Notes under the pieces: generated by a model
Told to the model about the DNA's origin: nothing
Seen by the model: only the letters and a program-made list of their open reading frames with translations
Database searches by the model: none
In this document: in pieces, positions 9,196-16,419 of the stretch
How positions within the stretch are numbered: position 1 is the first letter of the stretch
How the letters are laid out: each line of letters opens with the position of its first letter
Translations under genes and position numbers: made by a program
From: JAAXPZ01 sp965215705
Lineage (GTDB): Bacteria > Campylobacterota > Campylobacteria > Campylobacterales > Sulfurovaceae
DNA length: 64,000 nt
NCBI GenBank assembly: GCA_965215705.1
Contig: CBDCEE010000008.1
Location: forward strand, 392,415-456,414
Direction: 5' to 3'

Positions 9196-9462
9196 ATGTT
9201 ACCACTACAAGTTATCGTTATTTTTTCAGTTATCGGTGTATATACCAAGACGGAGAGCGTACTCCCTTCTGCCGTTGCTATGGGGCTGATGATTTTTTTG
9301 TTGAAATTATTGTCTGTGGCATGGTGGCAAGCGATCCTTCTGGGAGTGATCGCCTTGGCAGTAGCCTATGGCATGTTTCGCTTAGCAGAGCATTTTGAAG
9401 AGAGTATTTTTATGCGCTTGTTGGCTTTTGTCTTTGGGGCGATGATTTTGGTATGGATATAA
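9196..9462 (+). CDS. Small integral membrane protein, 88 aa
   Basis: Three hydrophobic segments span most of the chain: about residues 2-16, 25-60 including a WW pair, and 70-88, with few charged residues. No family was recognised. It lies 12 bases after the phosphatase gene and 13 bases before an ABM-domain gene on the same strand, so it is probably co-transcribed. Confidence 0.6.
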   Translation: MLPLQVIVIFSVIGVYTKTESVLPSAVAMGLMIFLLKLLSVAWWQAILLGVIALAVAYGMFRLAEHFEESIFMRLLAFVFGAMILVWI

Positions 9463-9475
9463 ACAAAGGAAGAAG

Positions 9476-9766
9476 ATGATACTGGAAGTAGCGATATTGG
9501 ATGTCATACAGGGGAAAGAACAAGCATTTGAAGCAGCATTTGATCTAGCCAAAAAGATCATTTCCGGGATGAAAGGCTATCTCTCGCATGAGCTCAAAAA
9601 ATGTATAGAGCAGGAAAGCAGATATATCCTACTGGTCAAATGGGAAACACTCGAAGACCATACGGTAGGGTTCAGGGAGTCAGAGGAGTATCAGGAGTGG
9701 AAAGCACTGCTGCATCATTTCTACGATCCGTTTCCTGTGGTTGAGCATTATGAGGATATCGTGTGA
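9476..9766 (+). CDS. Antibiotic biosynthesis monooxygenase (ABM) domain protein
   Basis: A 96-aa dimeric ferredoxin-like fold protein. Typical features are the N-terminal strand MILEVAILDVIQGKEQAFEAAF, the GYLSHELKKC strand, ILLVKWETLEDHTVGFRES and the C-terminal aromatic HHFYDPFPVVEHY. Family members are cofactor-free monooxygenases or small-molecule-binding proteins in stress operons. It is followed, with a 4-base overlap, by a broken TetR regulator that may have controlled it. Confidence 0.82.
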   Translation: MILEVAILDVIQGKEQAFEAAFDLAKKIISGMKGYLSHELKKCIEQESRYILLVKWETLEDHTVGFRESEEYQEWKALLHHFYDPFPVVEHYEDIV

Positions 9767-10351
9767 GTCAGACCAGTAGAGACAAGCTTTTAGATGCGAC
9801 TTTTGCGGAGGTTTATCGCTATGGCTATCATGGCGCTTCCAAAAATGGGGGGTTAAAAAACCGCAGCCATCCTACAAAAGGCGGGCGTGCCCAAGGGTTC
9901 TATGTACCACCATTTTAGCTCGAAGCAGGGCATGGTACTGGTGATGATAGAGGAGCGGTTGATCCCAAAGGTACAGGATTTTTTTGACTTTGAGATGCGA
10001 GCAGAGGCTACCGCGATAGAGACCCTGGAGCATACCATGCACAAGATAGCCCACAACAGTATGCTTGTCCAGCATGGCTGTCCTCTCCATCGGTTGATGT
10101 TTGAGATGGAGGGGTTGGATAGTGAGATCGCTTTGGCCTGTGAAGCAGAGTTTGTCAACCTGACTGACAACCTTGCCAAAGTCTTGCTCTTTGGGATGCG
10201 AGAAGGTAGTATCGTAGAGACAGATGCACAGGAGCTGGCAGGCTATATCATCGCTTCTAGCTGGGGACTTCTCTCCCGGCCGATGAAGCATTCAAGCAAA
10301 GCACAGTTTTTGAAAGATAGCGAGAGGCTGTTAAAAAGCATCCAAGCATAG
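9763..10351 (+). pseudogene. TetR/AcrR-family regulator with a ~19-bp frameshifting insertion
   Basis: Starts at GTG 9763, overlapping the ABM stop. Residues 1-26 (SRDKLLDATFAEVYRYGYHGAS) are the first helices of a TetR DNA-binding domain; the next helices (AAILQKAGVPKGSMYHHFSSK) continue in another frame from 9863. Between them lies a low-complexity stretch at about 9841-9860 of A, G6 and A6 runs. Deleting 19 bases there gives Ser-Thr-Ala-Ala-Ile, exactly the usual spacing. As read, translation stops at the TAG within 9907-9918. The C-terminal ligand domain is intact. It might be a real mutation, a slippage-prone switch or an assembly error. Confidence 0.8.
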
Positions 10352-10383
10352 GCGTGATCAAATAGCATACCTATTGCCAAGAT

Positions 10384-10406
10384 GGTGCGTGTTACGCACC
10401 CTACGG
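10384..10406 (+). repeat. REP-like hairpin
   Basis: GGTGCGT (10384-10390) and ACGCACC (10394-10400) form a 7-bp hairpin with a GTT loop, followed by CTACGG. Read on the other strand, this is a CGTAGGG foot plus hairpin, the same architecture as the repeats around the tyrosine transposase gene at 19 kb. It lies between the TetR pseudogene and the MmcQ-like gene. Confidence 0.55.
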
Positions 10407-10425
10407 ACACAACAAAGGAGATACC

Positions 10426-10776
10426 ATGACTTTCAAAAAATTAGACAGCTATCTGCTTTCCAAACAGGGATCTACCTATGACTATCCCTTTGATGAAAAA
10501 ACACGGGTCTACCGTGTAGGCAACAAGATGTTCGCGCTGACCTCAGAGCAGAGACCACTGCGTGTCAACCTCAAGTGTGACCCGATCTATGCACTGGAGC
10601 TTCGTAGTCTCTATGAGGGCGTAATTGCAGGCTACCATATGAGCAAAAAACACTGGAACACGGTTACCCTAGAGCAGAGTGATGTGGATGAGGAGATGAT
10701 ACTAGAGCTTATCGATCACTCCTATGAGCTGGTTTACAAGAGCTTGACAAAAAAGGCAAGAGAGGCATTGGGGTAG
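10426..10776 (+). CDS. MmcQ/YjbR family protein
   Basis: A 116-aa CyaY-like-fold protein of the MmcQ/YjbR family. Recognisable features are the N-terminal YPFDEKTRVYRVGNKMFAL, the RVNLKCDP strand and HMSKKHWNTVTLE before the terminal helices. The family is annotated as DNA-binding from structure, but the physiological role is unclear. An AAAGGAG site lies just upstream of the ATG. Confidence 0.85.
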   Translation: MTFKKLDSYLLSKQGSTYDYPFDEKTRVYRVGNKMFALTSEQRPLRVNLKCDPIYALELRSLYEGVIAGYHMSKKHWNTVTLEQSDVDEEMILELIDHSYELVYKSLTKKAREALG

Positions 10777-10778
10777 AG

Positions 10779-10928
10779 ATGGAAGTGCTAAAGAAAAAAA
10801 ATAAAAAAGCACTCTCTTTTGTCGCAAAAGTTTTTGGGAATCTAGGAATGAGTATGTTCTTTGGTCTATTGGCACAGATCTTGCCACTGTTTGTCATAGC
10901 AGGTTTTCTGTATTTTATGTTTCGATAG
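10779..10928 (+). CDS. Small single-pass membrane protein, 49 aa
   Basis: Begins one base after the stop codon of the MmcQ-like gene; a purine stretch GGGGTAGAG serves as ribosome site. The first ten residues are lysine-rich (MEVLKKKNKK); residues 27-48 are hydrophobic and end in YFMFR. This is the positive-inside layout of a single-pass inner-membrane protein. Family not recognised; called from coupling and composition. Confidence 0.5.
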   Translation: MEVLKKKNKKALSFVAKVFGNLGMSMFFGLLAQILPLFVIAGFLYFMFR

Positions 10929-11031
10929 ACGATAGGCTTTATAGAACAGAGGATCAAAGTTCGCAATCTGAGAGTAGTTTTTCTTTTTCAGATAGTCTAT
11001 ACTATGGGTAGAAAATGTAGAAGAGAGAGAC

Positions 11032-11880
11032 ATGAAGAAAACAACCCGCCAAGAGTATCAGCAGAGTGTATACAGGGTCGTGTACTACATAGAACAGCAC
11101 TATGCAGAGGAGCTTACCCTTGCAGAACTGGCAAAGATATCTGGATTTTCCAAGTACCATTTTCATCGCATCTTCCAGGGAGTTATTGGAGAGAATCTAG
11201 GTACGTTTATCCGAAAGGTGAGGCTGGTCAAAAGTACAGGCAAGCTCTTTAACGGACTCTCAGTTACTGAGGTGGCGATGCAGAGTGGCTATGAGACACC
11301 CGCTTCGTTTGCCAAAGCATTCAAAGAGAATTACGGCGTCTCTCCCAAAGCATTTTCTAGACAAAGACTAGAGCAAAAAGGAGAACAGATGTTAGAAGCA
11401 AAAGTGATAGATTTTGAGCCTGTCGAGGTACTGTGTGTGCGTAGGACGGGAGATTATATGGTGAGTGCAGGAGAAGCATTTGAAGCACTCTTTGGGTTTG
11501 CCTACCCGCAGAAGATCAAACACAAAAAGAATCTCTTGGGCAAAGAAGCCAAAGTCTACGGCATAGGCTATGATGATCCTGGCACCACGCCATCCCAGGA
11601 GCTTCGCTATGATGCTTGTATCAGCTATGATGACAAGAGTGTCAATCCCACAGGAGAGGTCGTGGTCAAGACCATAGAGGGAGGCAAACATCTCTTCTAC
11701 CTGCACAAAGGTTCATACGAAGGACTCAAGCAGGTCTATGCAGATATGGTACAATACATGATAGCCCACGAGCTGACCATGGCAGACAGGCCGCCCTTTG
11801 AGAGGTATCTCAACCGTGATCCCAGACGTACCAAACCAGAAAATCTCAAAACAGAGATCTATATCCCTCTAGAGGAGTAA
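11032..11880 (+). CDS. AraC-family regulator with GyrI-like ligand domain
   Basis: Transcription factor of 282 aa. The N-terminal ~100 residues carry two helix-turn-helix units (TLAELAKISGFSKYHFHRIF and SVTEVAMQSGYETPASFAKAFKENYGVSP), and the C-terminal ~150 residues form a GyrI-like effector-binding domain ending DPRRTKPENLKTEIYIPL. This is the Rob/SoxS-with-GyrI type, which usually binds amphipathic small molecules. A stand-alone GyrI-like protein follows 26 bases later. Confidence 0.88.
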   Translation: MKKTTRQEYQQSVYRVVYYIEQHYAEELTLAELAKISGFSKYHFHRIFQGVIGENLGTFIRKVRLVKSTGKLFNGLSVTEVAMQSGYETPASFAKAFKENYGVSPKAFSRQRLEQKGEQMLEAKVIDFEPVEVLCVRRTGDYMVSAGEAFEALFGFAYPQKIKHKKNLLGKEAKVYGIGYDDPGTTPSQELRYDACISYDDKSVNPTGEVVVKTIEGGKHLFYLHKGSYEGLKQVYADMVQYMIAHELTMADRPPFERYLNRDPRRTKPENLKTEIYIPLEE

Positions 11881-11906
11881 CCCTAAAAAAGTCTAAAGGA
11901 AATCCA

Positions 11907-12344
11907 ATGAAACAGATAGAACGAAAAGCGAAAATGATCTACGGACTGAAAGTCCGCACCACCAATGAAAAAGAGATGAATCCAGATACCGCACAGATAG
12001 GCGCACTCTGGGGAGCATTTTTTGAGAAGGTCATGCCAGATGTGCCAGAGGGCACAGTAGGGTATGGGGTGTATACCAACTATGAGTCTGATGCGTCAGG
12101 TGCATTTGATGTACTGGTGGGTACTGAGGTTGAGATAGCAGGGCTTGAAAGCGTGACGCTCCAGTCAGGCAAGTACCTCTGCTTTGAAGCCAAAGGCACA
12201 CTCCCGCAGGCTGTGATCGAGACATGGGGTGAGATATGGAGTTACTTTACTGCAGCAGACTGCCCACATACACGAGCATTTGACACAGACTTTGAGTACT
12301 ATCTGAGTGAAAGTGATGCAGAGATATATATCGGGATCATGTAG
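11907..12344 (+). CDS. GyrI-like effector-binding domain protein
   Basis: A 145-aa stand-alone small-molecule-binding protein: N-terminal strand AKMIYGLKVRTTNEKEM, the IGALWGAFFEKVMPD helix, GYGVYTNYESDASGAFDVLVG, and a C-terminal FDTDFEYY strand with acidic residues that usually contact the ligand. It pairs with the upstream AraC-GyrI regulator and may sequester or hydrolyse the same ligand class. Confidence 0.82.
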   Translation: MKQIERKAKMIYGLKVRTTNEKEMNPDTAQIGALWGAFFEKVMPDVPEGTVGYGVYTNYESDASGAFDVLVGTEVEIAGLESVTLQSGKYLCFEAKGTLPQAVIETWGEIWSYFTAADCPHTRAFDTDFEYYLSESDAEIYIGIM

Positions 12345-12381
12345 CCCCGTAAGATTCAGCAACGATAAAGTCACTACCTCC

Positions 12382-12407
12382 TATACTAGACCAATCAGTC
12401 TAGTATA
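12382..12407 (+). promoter_or_regulatory. TetR-type operator palindrome overlapping a promoter
   Basis: TATACTAGAC (12382-12391), a 6-base spacer CAATCA, and GTCTAGTATA (12398-12407) make a perfect 10-bp-arm palindrome. The core resembles the TAGACC-N4-GGTCTA operators of NemR-like TetR repressors. Its right arm contains a -10-like TAGTAT at 12401-12406, so a bound repressor would block transcription of the AhpD-like gene starting at 12418. Confidence 0.6.
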
Positions 12408-12417
12408 AAGGAAACCG

Positions 12418-12939
12418 ATGTTTATCGTACAAAAAAATGAAGCCCAAGCAGACCAACTCAAAAGACTACTCCGCAAAGTAAAAGTCATCTATGGGAATGT
12501 CCCACCACAGATGGCGTTCCTCGGTAATATCGATACAGAGTACCTGGAGGAGTTCCTGCACAATGCTCTGCGTATCGCCAGACATCCGCATATCGATCCC
12601 AGTCTCTTTGGGTTTTTGCGTCTGCATGTTGCTTACCGTGAGGGCTATGCTTACTGTAAGCAGTTCAATACCCAATTCCTGCTCGCTAAAGGGTTTGAGC
12701 AGAGTCAGCTGGATACTGCTGTAGAGGATATCGCTGCAGTGCCGTTCGATGAGAAGCATCAGAGGCTGGCAGCCTTTGCGATGCGAGCGATCTATGAGGG
12801 CAGAGAGATAGATGCTGAGGATTTTGAGGCACTCATGCAGATGGGCTGGAGTCAAAAGGATATCTTTGATGCCATCGCACACACAGGTGATATCCTGAAG
12901 AACGGTCGTATTCTCACTGCCTACGGCAAGCAGTCATGA
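12418..12939 (+). CDS. Carboxymuconolactone decarboxylase / AhpD-like protein
   Basis: A 173-aa all-helical protein of the AhpD/CMD type. The core is RLHVAYREGYAYCKQFNTQFLLAKGF, then KHQRLAAFAMRAIYEG and the MGWSQKDIFDAIAHTG segment that normally places a substrate-facing histidine. The classic AhpD CxxC is replaced by a single Cys (YAYCKQFN), so disulphide peroxidase chemistry is doubtful. Likely under the palindrome at 12382-12407 and co-translated with the hotdog gene that overlaps its end (ATGA). Confidence 0.75.
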   Translation: MFIVQKNEAQADQLKRLLRKVKVIYGNVPPQMAFLGNIDTEYLEEFLHNALRIARHPHIDPSLFGFLRLHVAYREGYAYCKQFNTQFLLAKGFEQSQLDTAVEDIAAVPFDEKHQRLAAFAMRAIYEGREIDAEDFEALMQMGWSQKDIFDAIAHTGDILKNGRILTAYGKQS

Positions 12940-13349
12940 GAGCCGTAGAGATCCCTTTTGTGGCTCATGTAGGTATAGAAGAGCAGGATGAGAGCACATT
13001 GGTGCTACCCCTCACACAAGAGGTAGGCAATCATGTAGGTACCATGCATGGGGCTGCCCTATTTGCATTGGGAGAGACGCAGAGCGGGGTTTTCTTGCAA
13101 CAGCTATTTCCAGACTATGGTGTAGATGAGGTACTGCCTCTACTGAGAGGATCGAGTGTCAAGTACCGTGCACCTGCTACAACAACGATCCATGCTGTAG
13201 CCTCTGTGACGAGGGAAGATCAAGAGAGATTCCTTGCGCAGTTTGAGAGAAAGGGTAGAGCAGGTATCACCGTGACGGTAGAGCTGAGGGATAGTGAGGA
13301 GGCAGTGGTGATGACAGGAGAGTTTTCTTGGTTTGTGCAACAGCAGTAG
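12936..13349 (+). CDS. Hotdog-fold protein (DUF4442/PaaI-like)
   Basis: A 137-aa hotdog protein overlapping the AhpD-like gene by ATGA. The signature region is NHVGTMHGAALFALGETQSGVFL, the HGGxxxxxxE-like catalytic helix, followed by SVKYRAPATTTIHAVASV. It is probably an acyl-CoA thioesterase-like enzyme or ligand-binding protein; substrate unknown. Confidence 0.75.
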   Translation: MRAVEIPFVAHVGIEEQDESTLVLPLTQEVGNHVGTMHGAALFALGETQSGVFLQQLFPDYGVDEVLPLLRGSSVKYRAPATTTIHAVASVTREDQERFLAQFERKGRAGITVTVELRDSEEAVVMTGEFSWFVQQQ

Positions 13350-13351
13350 CG

Positions 13352-13380
13352 TTGTAAAAAAGCCTAAAATGTGCTATAGT
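13352..13380 (+). promoter_or_regulatory. Sigma-70 promoter of the lipoprotein/radical SAM operon
   Basis: TTGTAA (13352-13357) and TATAGT (13375-13380) are separated by 17 bases. The predicted transcript starts near 13387, which rules out ATG codons upstream and supports the GTG at 13408 (AGAGGAG at 13395-13401) as the start of the next gene. Confidence 0.7.
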
Positions 13381-13407
13381 ATCAGATACGATATAGAGGA
13401 GTATCTG

Positions 13408-13710
13408 GTGAAAATACAGAAATCTGATAAACAAGAAACCACCTATCCTTCCAAAAAAATTATAGCATCCTTGGCACTGGGTGTCGCACTTTCCACCACA
13501 TCCTGTACTGGCACGACGAAGCCCAAGCCACCCGATACAACGCAGAAGCAGATAGAGGAGCCGGAAGTCTTGGCTGGTATCCCGCCTATAAAGCCACCAA
13601 GTCAGGAGAGTACACCCCAGACGACCTCCTGTGATATCAACACCTCCAAGCCAAACCAGATCAAACACCCCACTGCACTCGCGGGGAAAATCGTAGCACC
13701 AAAAAGATAG
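13408..13710 (+). CDS. Small lipoprotein, candidate substrate of the adjacent radical SAM enzyme
   Basis: 100 aa from GTG 13408. After a basic N-terminus and a hydrophobic run (IIASLALGVALSTTSC) there is a plausible lipobox Cys at residue 33. The rest is Pro/Thr/Lys-rich and contains two imperfect copies of one pattern: TTSC...KP...VLAGI-P (residues ~30-60) and TTSC...KP...ALAGKI-P (residues ~72-98). The only two cysteines are in the TTSC motifs. The stop codon abuts the ATG of a radical SAM/SPASM gene. The pairing recalls the rSAM/lipoprotein systems of Bacteroidetes, but homology is not established. Confidence 0.6.
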   Translation: MKIQKSDKQETTYPSKKIIASLALGVALSTTSCTGTTKPKPPDTTQKQIEEPEVLAGIPPIKPPSQESTPQTTSCDINTSKPNQIKHPTALAGKIVAPKR

Positions 13711-14790
13711 ATGAACCTCTTTATCTCCCTCACACACAACTGTCAGCTCCGCTGCAACTACTGCTATGCAGGAGAGAAGAAGCATAGACCTATCTCTCAA
13801 GAGACCATCTGCCAATCCATAGACTTTATCTTCCAGATGCCCATGCAGAAGCTGGAGTTTGGACTCTTTGGGGGTGAGCCGTTACTGGAGTGGGAGCTGT
13901 TCCAGTATGCAACGGAGTATGTGGAACGTAGAGCCCGAGAGACAGGCACCAAGCTTATCAAAACAGTGACCACCAATGGTGTCTTGCTGGATAGAGAGAA
14001 GGTGGACTGGCTCAGGGAGCATGCCTACTTTGTAGTAGTCTCCATCGACGGCAATGCTCAGATGCATGATACCCATCGTGTCTATGCGGATGGGAGTAGC
14101 TCATTCGAGGAGGTCAAGCGTGCGATCACCATACTCCAGGAGGTCTATACCGATACTGAGTACTGTGTCATCTCCGTAGTCACACCGCAAAACATCGTCC
14201 ATCTGCTAGATTCTGTCAAGTATCTGTATGAGGAGTTGCATGTTCAAAATATCCATCTCTCGGTGGACTATTTCGGATCATGGGGAGAGGAGACAGAGGT
14301 ATATACACAGATATACTATGCCGTAGGTGCGTATGTCATAGAGCAGTACAGAGCAGGACGAGAGATCCGGATCGATTTTATCGAGGATAAGGTCAAAGCC
14401 CAGATCTCAGAGGGCTGTACCGCCTGTAGCTTTGGTGAGCTCAAGATGGGCATCGCACCCAGTGGCAATATCTACCCCTGTGAACGCCTCATCGGAGAGG
14501 ATGATGGCACACTCTGCATCGGCAATGTCTATGAAGGATTTGATGTCGAGGCAAGAACTCAAGTCATTCAAACCAGAGGTAACACAGATGAAGAGTGCCA
14601 AACCTGCCCGGTACAGAGCAGATGTGTCAACCACTGTGGCTGTACCAACTATTACCTCACAGGCAGCATCAACACCACAGGCGGTACACTCTGCTTCTTC
14701 CAGAAGCTCATGATAGCAGTAGCTGATGAGGTAGCCAATATACTTTATGCGGAGAAGAACAGGCTCTTTTTGGAGAGGTTTTATACTTAA
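13711..14790 (+). CDS. Radical SAM/SPASM peptide or protein maturase
   Basis: A 359-aa radical SAM enzyme. The 4Fe-4S site is CQLRCNYC (Cys 11, 15, 18), with GGEP motif FGLFGGEPLLEW and the usual barrel strands. The C-terminal third is a SPASM-type auxiliary cluster domain: CTAC, then PSGNIYPC, then CQTCPVQSRCVNHCGC and a last Cys in GTLCFF. SPASM proteins commonly modify ribosomally made peptides (thioether or C-C crosslinks) or activate sulfatases. There is no sulfatase nearby; the 100-aa repeat-bearing lipoprotein directly upstream is the obvious candidate substrate. Confidence 0.85.
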   Translation: MNLFISLTHNCQLRCNYCYAGEKKHRPISQETICQSIDFIFQMPMQKLEFGLFGGEPLLEWELFQYATEYVERRARETGTKLIKTVTTNGVLLDREKVDWLREHAYFVVVSIDGNAQMHDTHRVYADGSSSFEEVKRAITILQEVYTDTEYCVISVVTPQNIVHLLDSVKYLYEELHVQNIHLSVDYFGSWGEETEVYTQIYYAVGAYVIEQYRAGREIRIDFIEDKVKAQISEGCTACSFGELKMGIAPSGNIYPCERLIGEDDGTLCIGNVYEGFDVEARTQVIQTRGNTDEECQTCPVQSRCVNHCGCTNYYLTGSINTTGGTLCFFQKLMIAVADEVANILYAEKNRLFLERFYT

Positions 14791-15329
14791 TTTTCAAGGA
14801 TATCAGCAGTCTTGCATACCTTGCAAAAGACATCTTTAAGTGCGCCTAGATAGGAAGCCTGCACCTCCATAGCAGCTACTTTATACTTTTCGAAGACTAT
14901 ATCCTTTGTAGCACAGGCATCAGAGATGAGTGTTATGCTGTATCCTAGGTCAAATCCTGCCCTAACAGTGGTATCGATACACATATGTGTCATAGCACCA
15001 CAGACAATAAGCTTATTGACCCCCTCTTGTTCCAATTCTTGATGTAGGGTTGTTTCTCTGAAGCTATTGGGATAGTGCTTTTGTATCACTGAGGCACTAT
15101 TTGAGATGTTCAGCTTGGGGTGCAGTTTTACTCCCTCTGTTTCAGGTACAAAAAATGAAGATTTTTCACTTCCAACATGTTGAATGATATAGATGGGATA
15201 ATCATGCTCATGTGCATAGGTGATGAGCTGATTACTCTGTTTGAGCATCTCCTTTGCATGATATAGTGCCATTTTCCCACCATCGAAATAGTCATTTTGT
15301 ATATCTATAACAATAAGGGCTTGCTTCAT
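14787..15329 (-). CDS. Isochorismatase-family cysteine hydrolase
   Basis: A 180-aa alpha/beta hydrolase with the isochorismatase/nicotinamidase triad: Asp in LIVIDIQNDYF, Lys in VIQKHYPNSF and Cys in GAMTHMCIDTT, followed by the non-proline cis-peptide region. Substrate unknown. Its start overlaps the stop of the upstream nitroreductase gene on the same strand, so the two are co-translated. It runs convergently to the radical SAM gene, with a 4-base tail overlap. Confidence 0.87.
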   Translation of the reverse strand: MKQALIVIDIQNDYFDGGKMALYHAKEMLKQSNQLITYAHEHDYPIYIIQHVGSEKSSFFVPETEGVKLHPKLNISNSASVIQKHYPNSFRETTLHQELEQEGVNKLIVCGAMTHMCIDTTVRAGFDLGYSITLISDACATKDIVFEKYKVAAMEVQASYLGALKDVFCKVCKTADILEN

Positions 15330-15955
15330 GATAGATACTCCACGACCTCTTCTTGTGGCAATCTTAGTTGCTCTGATTGTGCATTGGCTCTATGTCCAAA
15401 GGGCAAGACCAGTACCACTTGCCATTGGGTGGTGTCTAGCTCTAGCACTGCTTCGATCTTCTCTTTTTCGAAGCCTTCCATAGGGCAGGAGTCTATACCG
15501 ATGTTGGCAGCTCCGGTCATCATGTTGGCAGCAGCGATATAGCACTGTCTGGCTGTCCAGGCATAGGTTTTCTCATCCGTACTGAGTGTATCGCTGAGGT
15601 GTGTGCTGTAGAGCTTGATGTATGCCTCTATCTGCTCCTGCGGCAAGGGTCGTCTGCCAAAGCGTTTGGCAGGGATGCCTGAGTCTGGTTTGACAGCATC
15701 GATGGCAGCCAGTATCACGACGAGATGAGAACAGCTGGTGATCTGAGGTTGATCCCAGCAGAGAGGACGTAGTTTGGCTTTGCGTGTCTCATCGGTGATG
15801 ACCAGAAACTTCCACGGCTCCTGCCCGAAAGAGGAGGGTGACTTGCGACCCGCCTCTAGGATAAAGTCCATCTCTTCCTCGCTGAGCTTTTGGTTCTCAT
15901 CAAAGAGCTTGCAGGCATGTCTAAAATCCATTGCTTGGCTAAAATCGTTTTTCAT
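15326..15955 (-). CDS. Nitroreductase-family NAD(P)H oxidoreductase
   Basis: A 209-aa FMN-dependent nitroreductase of the NfsB/YfkO kind. The FMN-binding RHACKLFD near residue 12, AGRKSPSSFGQEPWKFLVI, and the C-terminal GIDSCPMEGFEKEKIEAVL are recognisable. It probably reduces quinones, nitro compounds or flavins. It diverges from an HxlR-type regulator (start 16054), the usual arrangement in which HxlR controls a nitroreductase in response to electrophile stress. Confidence 0.88.
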   Translation of the reverse strand: MKNDFSQAMDFRHACKLFDENQKLSEEEMDFILEAGRKSPSSFGQEPWKFLVITDETRKAKLRPLCWDQPQITSCSHLVVILAAIDAVKPDSGIPAKRFGRRPLPQEQIEAYIKLYSTHLSDTLSTDEKTYAWTARQCYIAAANMMTGAANIGIDSCPMEGFEKEKIEAVLELDTTQWQVVLVLPFGHRANAQSEQLRLPQEEVVEYLS

Positions 15956-16053
15956 TACTTGTCCTTGTCTATCGGTTTATGAAACTTTAGCAGTTTATAT
16001 GCTAATATGTCAAGAACTATCTAAAAAGTACCATACATACCAAAAGGAAACTA

Positions 16054-16419
16054 ATGGCAGTCAAAACCGAGAAAAAAATCTATCAATGTTCCTTCGAGTT
16101 TGCCCTAGATATGGTCTCTGGCAAGTGGAAGTCGCTCGTGCTTTACTACCTGAGTGAAGAGACATTGCGTTATGGTGAGATTCGTAAGAAAATCGATGGC
16201 ATCACACAGAAAATGCTCACCCAAACCCTACGTGAATTGGAAAAAAACGGTCTGGTCAGCCGAAAAGTATATCCTGTCGTCCCGCCCAAAGTAGAGTATA
16301 CCATCACGCCCAGCGGTGCAGAACTGATCCCGATCTTCCAGAGCTTGCAAGCATGGGGAGAAGCAGTCGCCCAAGAGCAGGGGATAGCCATCGCCTGTGA
16401 TACCGAGGAGCCATCATGA
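16054..16419 (+). CDS. HxlR-family transcriptional regulator
   Basis: A 121-aa winged-helix MarR-like regulator. Hallmarks are CSFEFALDMVSGKWKSLVLYYL, RYGEIRKKIDGITQKMLTQTLRELEKNGLVSRKVYPVVPPKVEYTIT with the basic wing, and a short dimerisation helix. The N-terminal Cys in YQCSFE is the position used for electrophile sensing in HypR/YodB-like members. Its last four bases overlap the NimA-like gene start. It is divergent from the nitroreductase gene across a 98-base region that likely holds the operator. Confidence 0.88.
   Translation: MAVKTEKKIYQCSFEFALDMVSGKWKSLVLYYLSEETLRYGEIRKKIDGITQKMLTQTLRELEKNGLVSRKVYPVVPPKVEYTITPSGAELIPIFQSLQAWGEAVAQEQGIAIACDTEEPS

Noticed and set aside
9763..10351. 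Two separate genes at the TetR locus
   Set aside because: The two frames together make one TetR domain and ligand domain; the second frame's GTG at 9887 is an internal Val codon of the helix-turn-helix.
13333..13407. Upstream start for the lipoprotein gene
   Set aside because: The region contains the -35/-10 promoter; a start there would precede the transcript.
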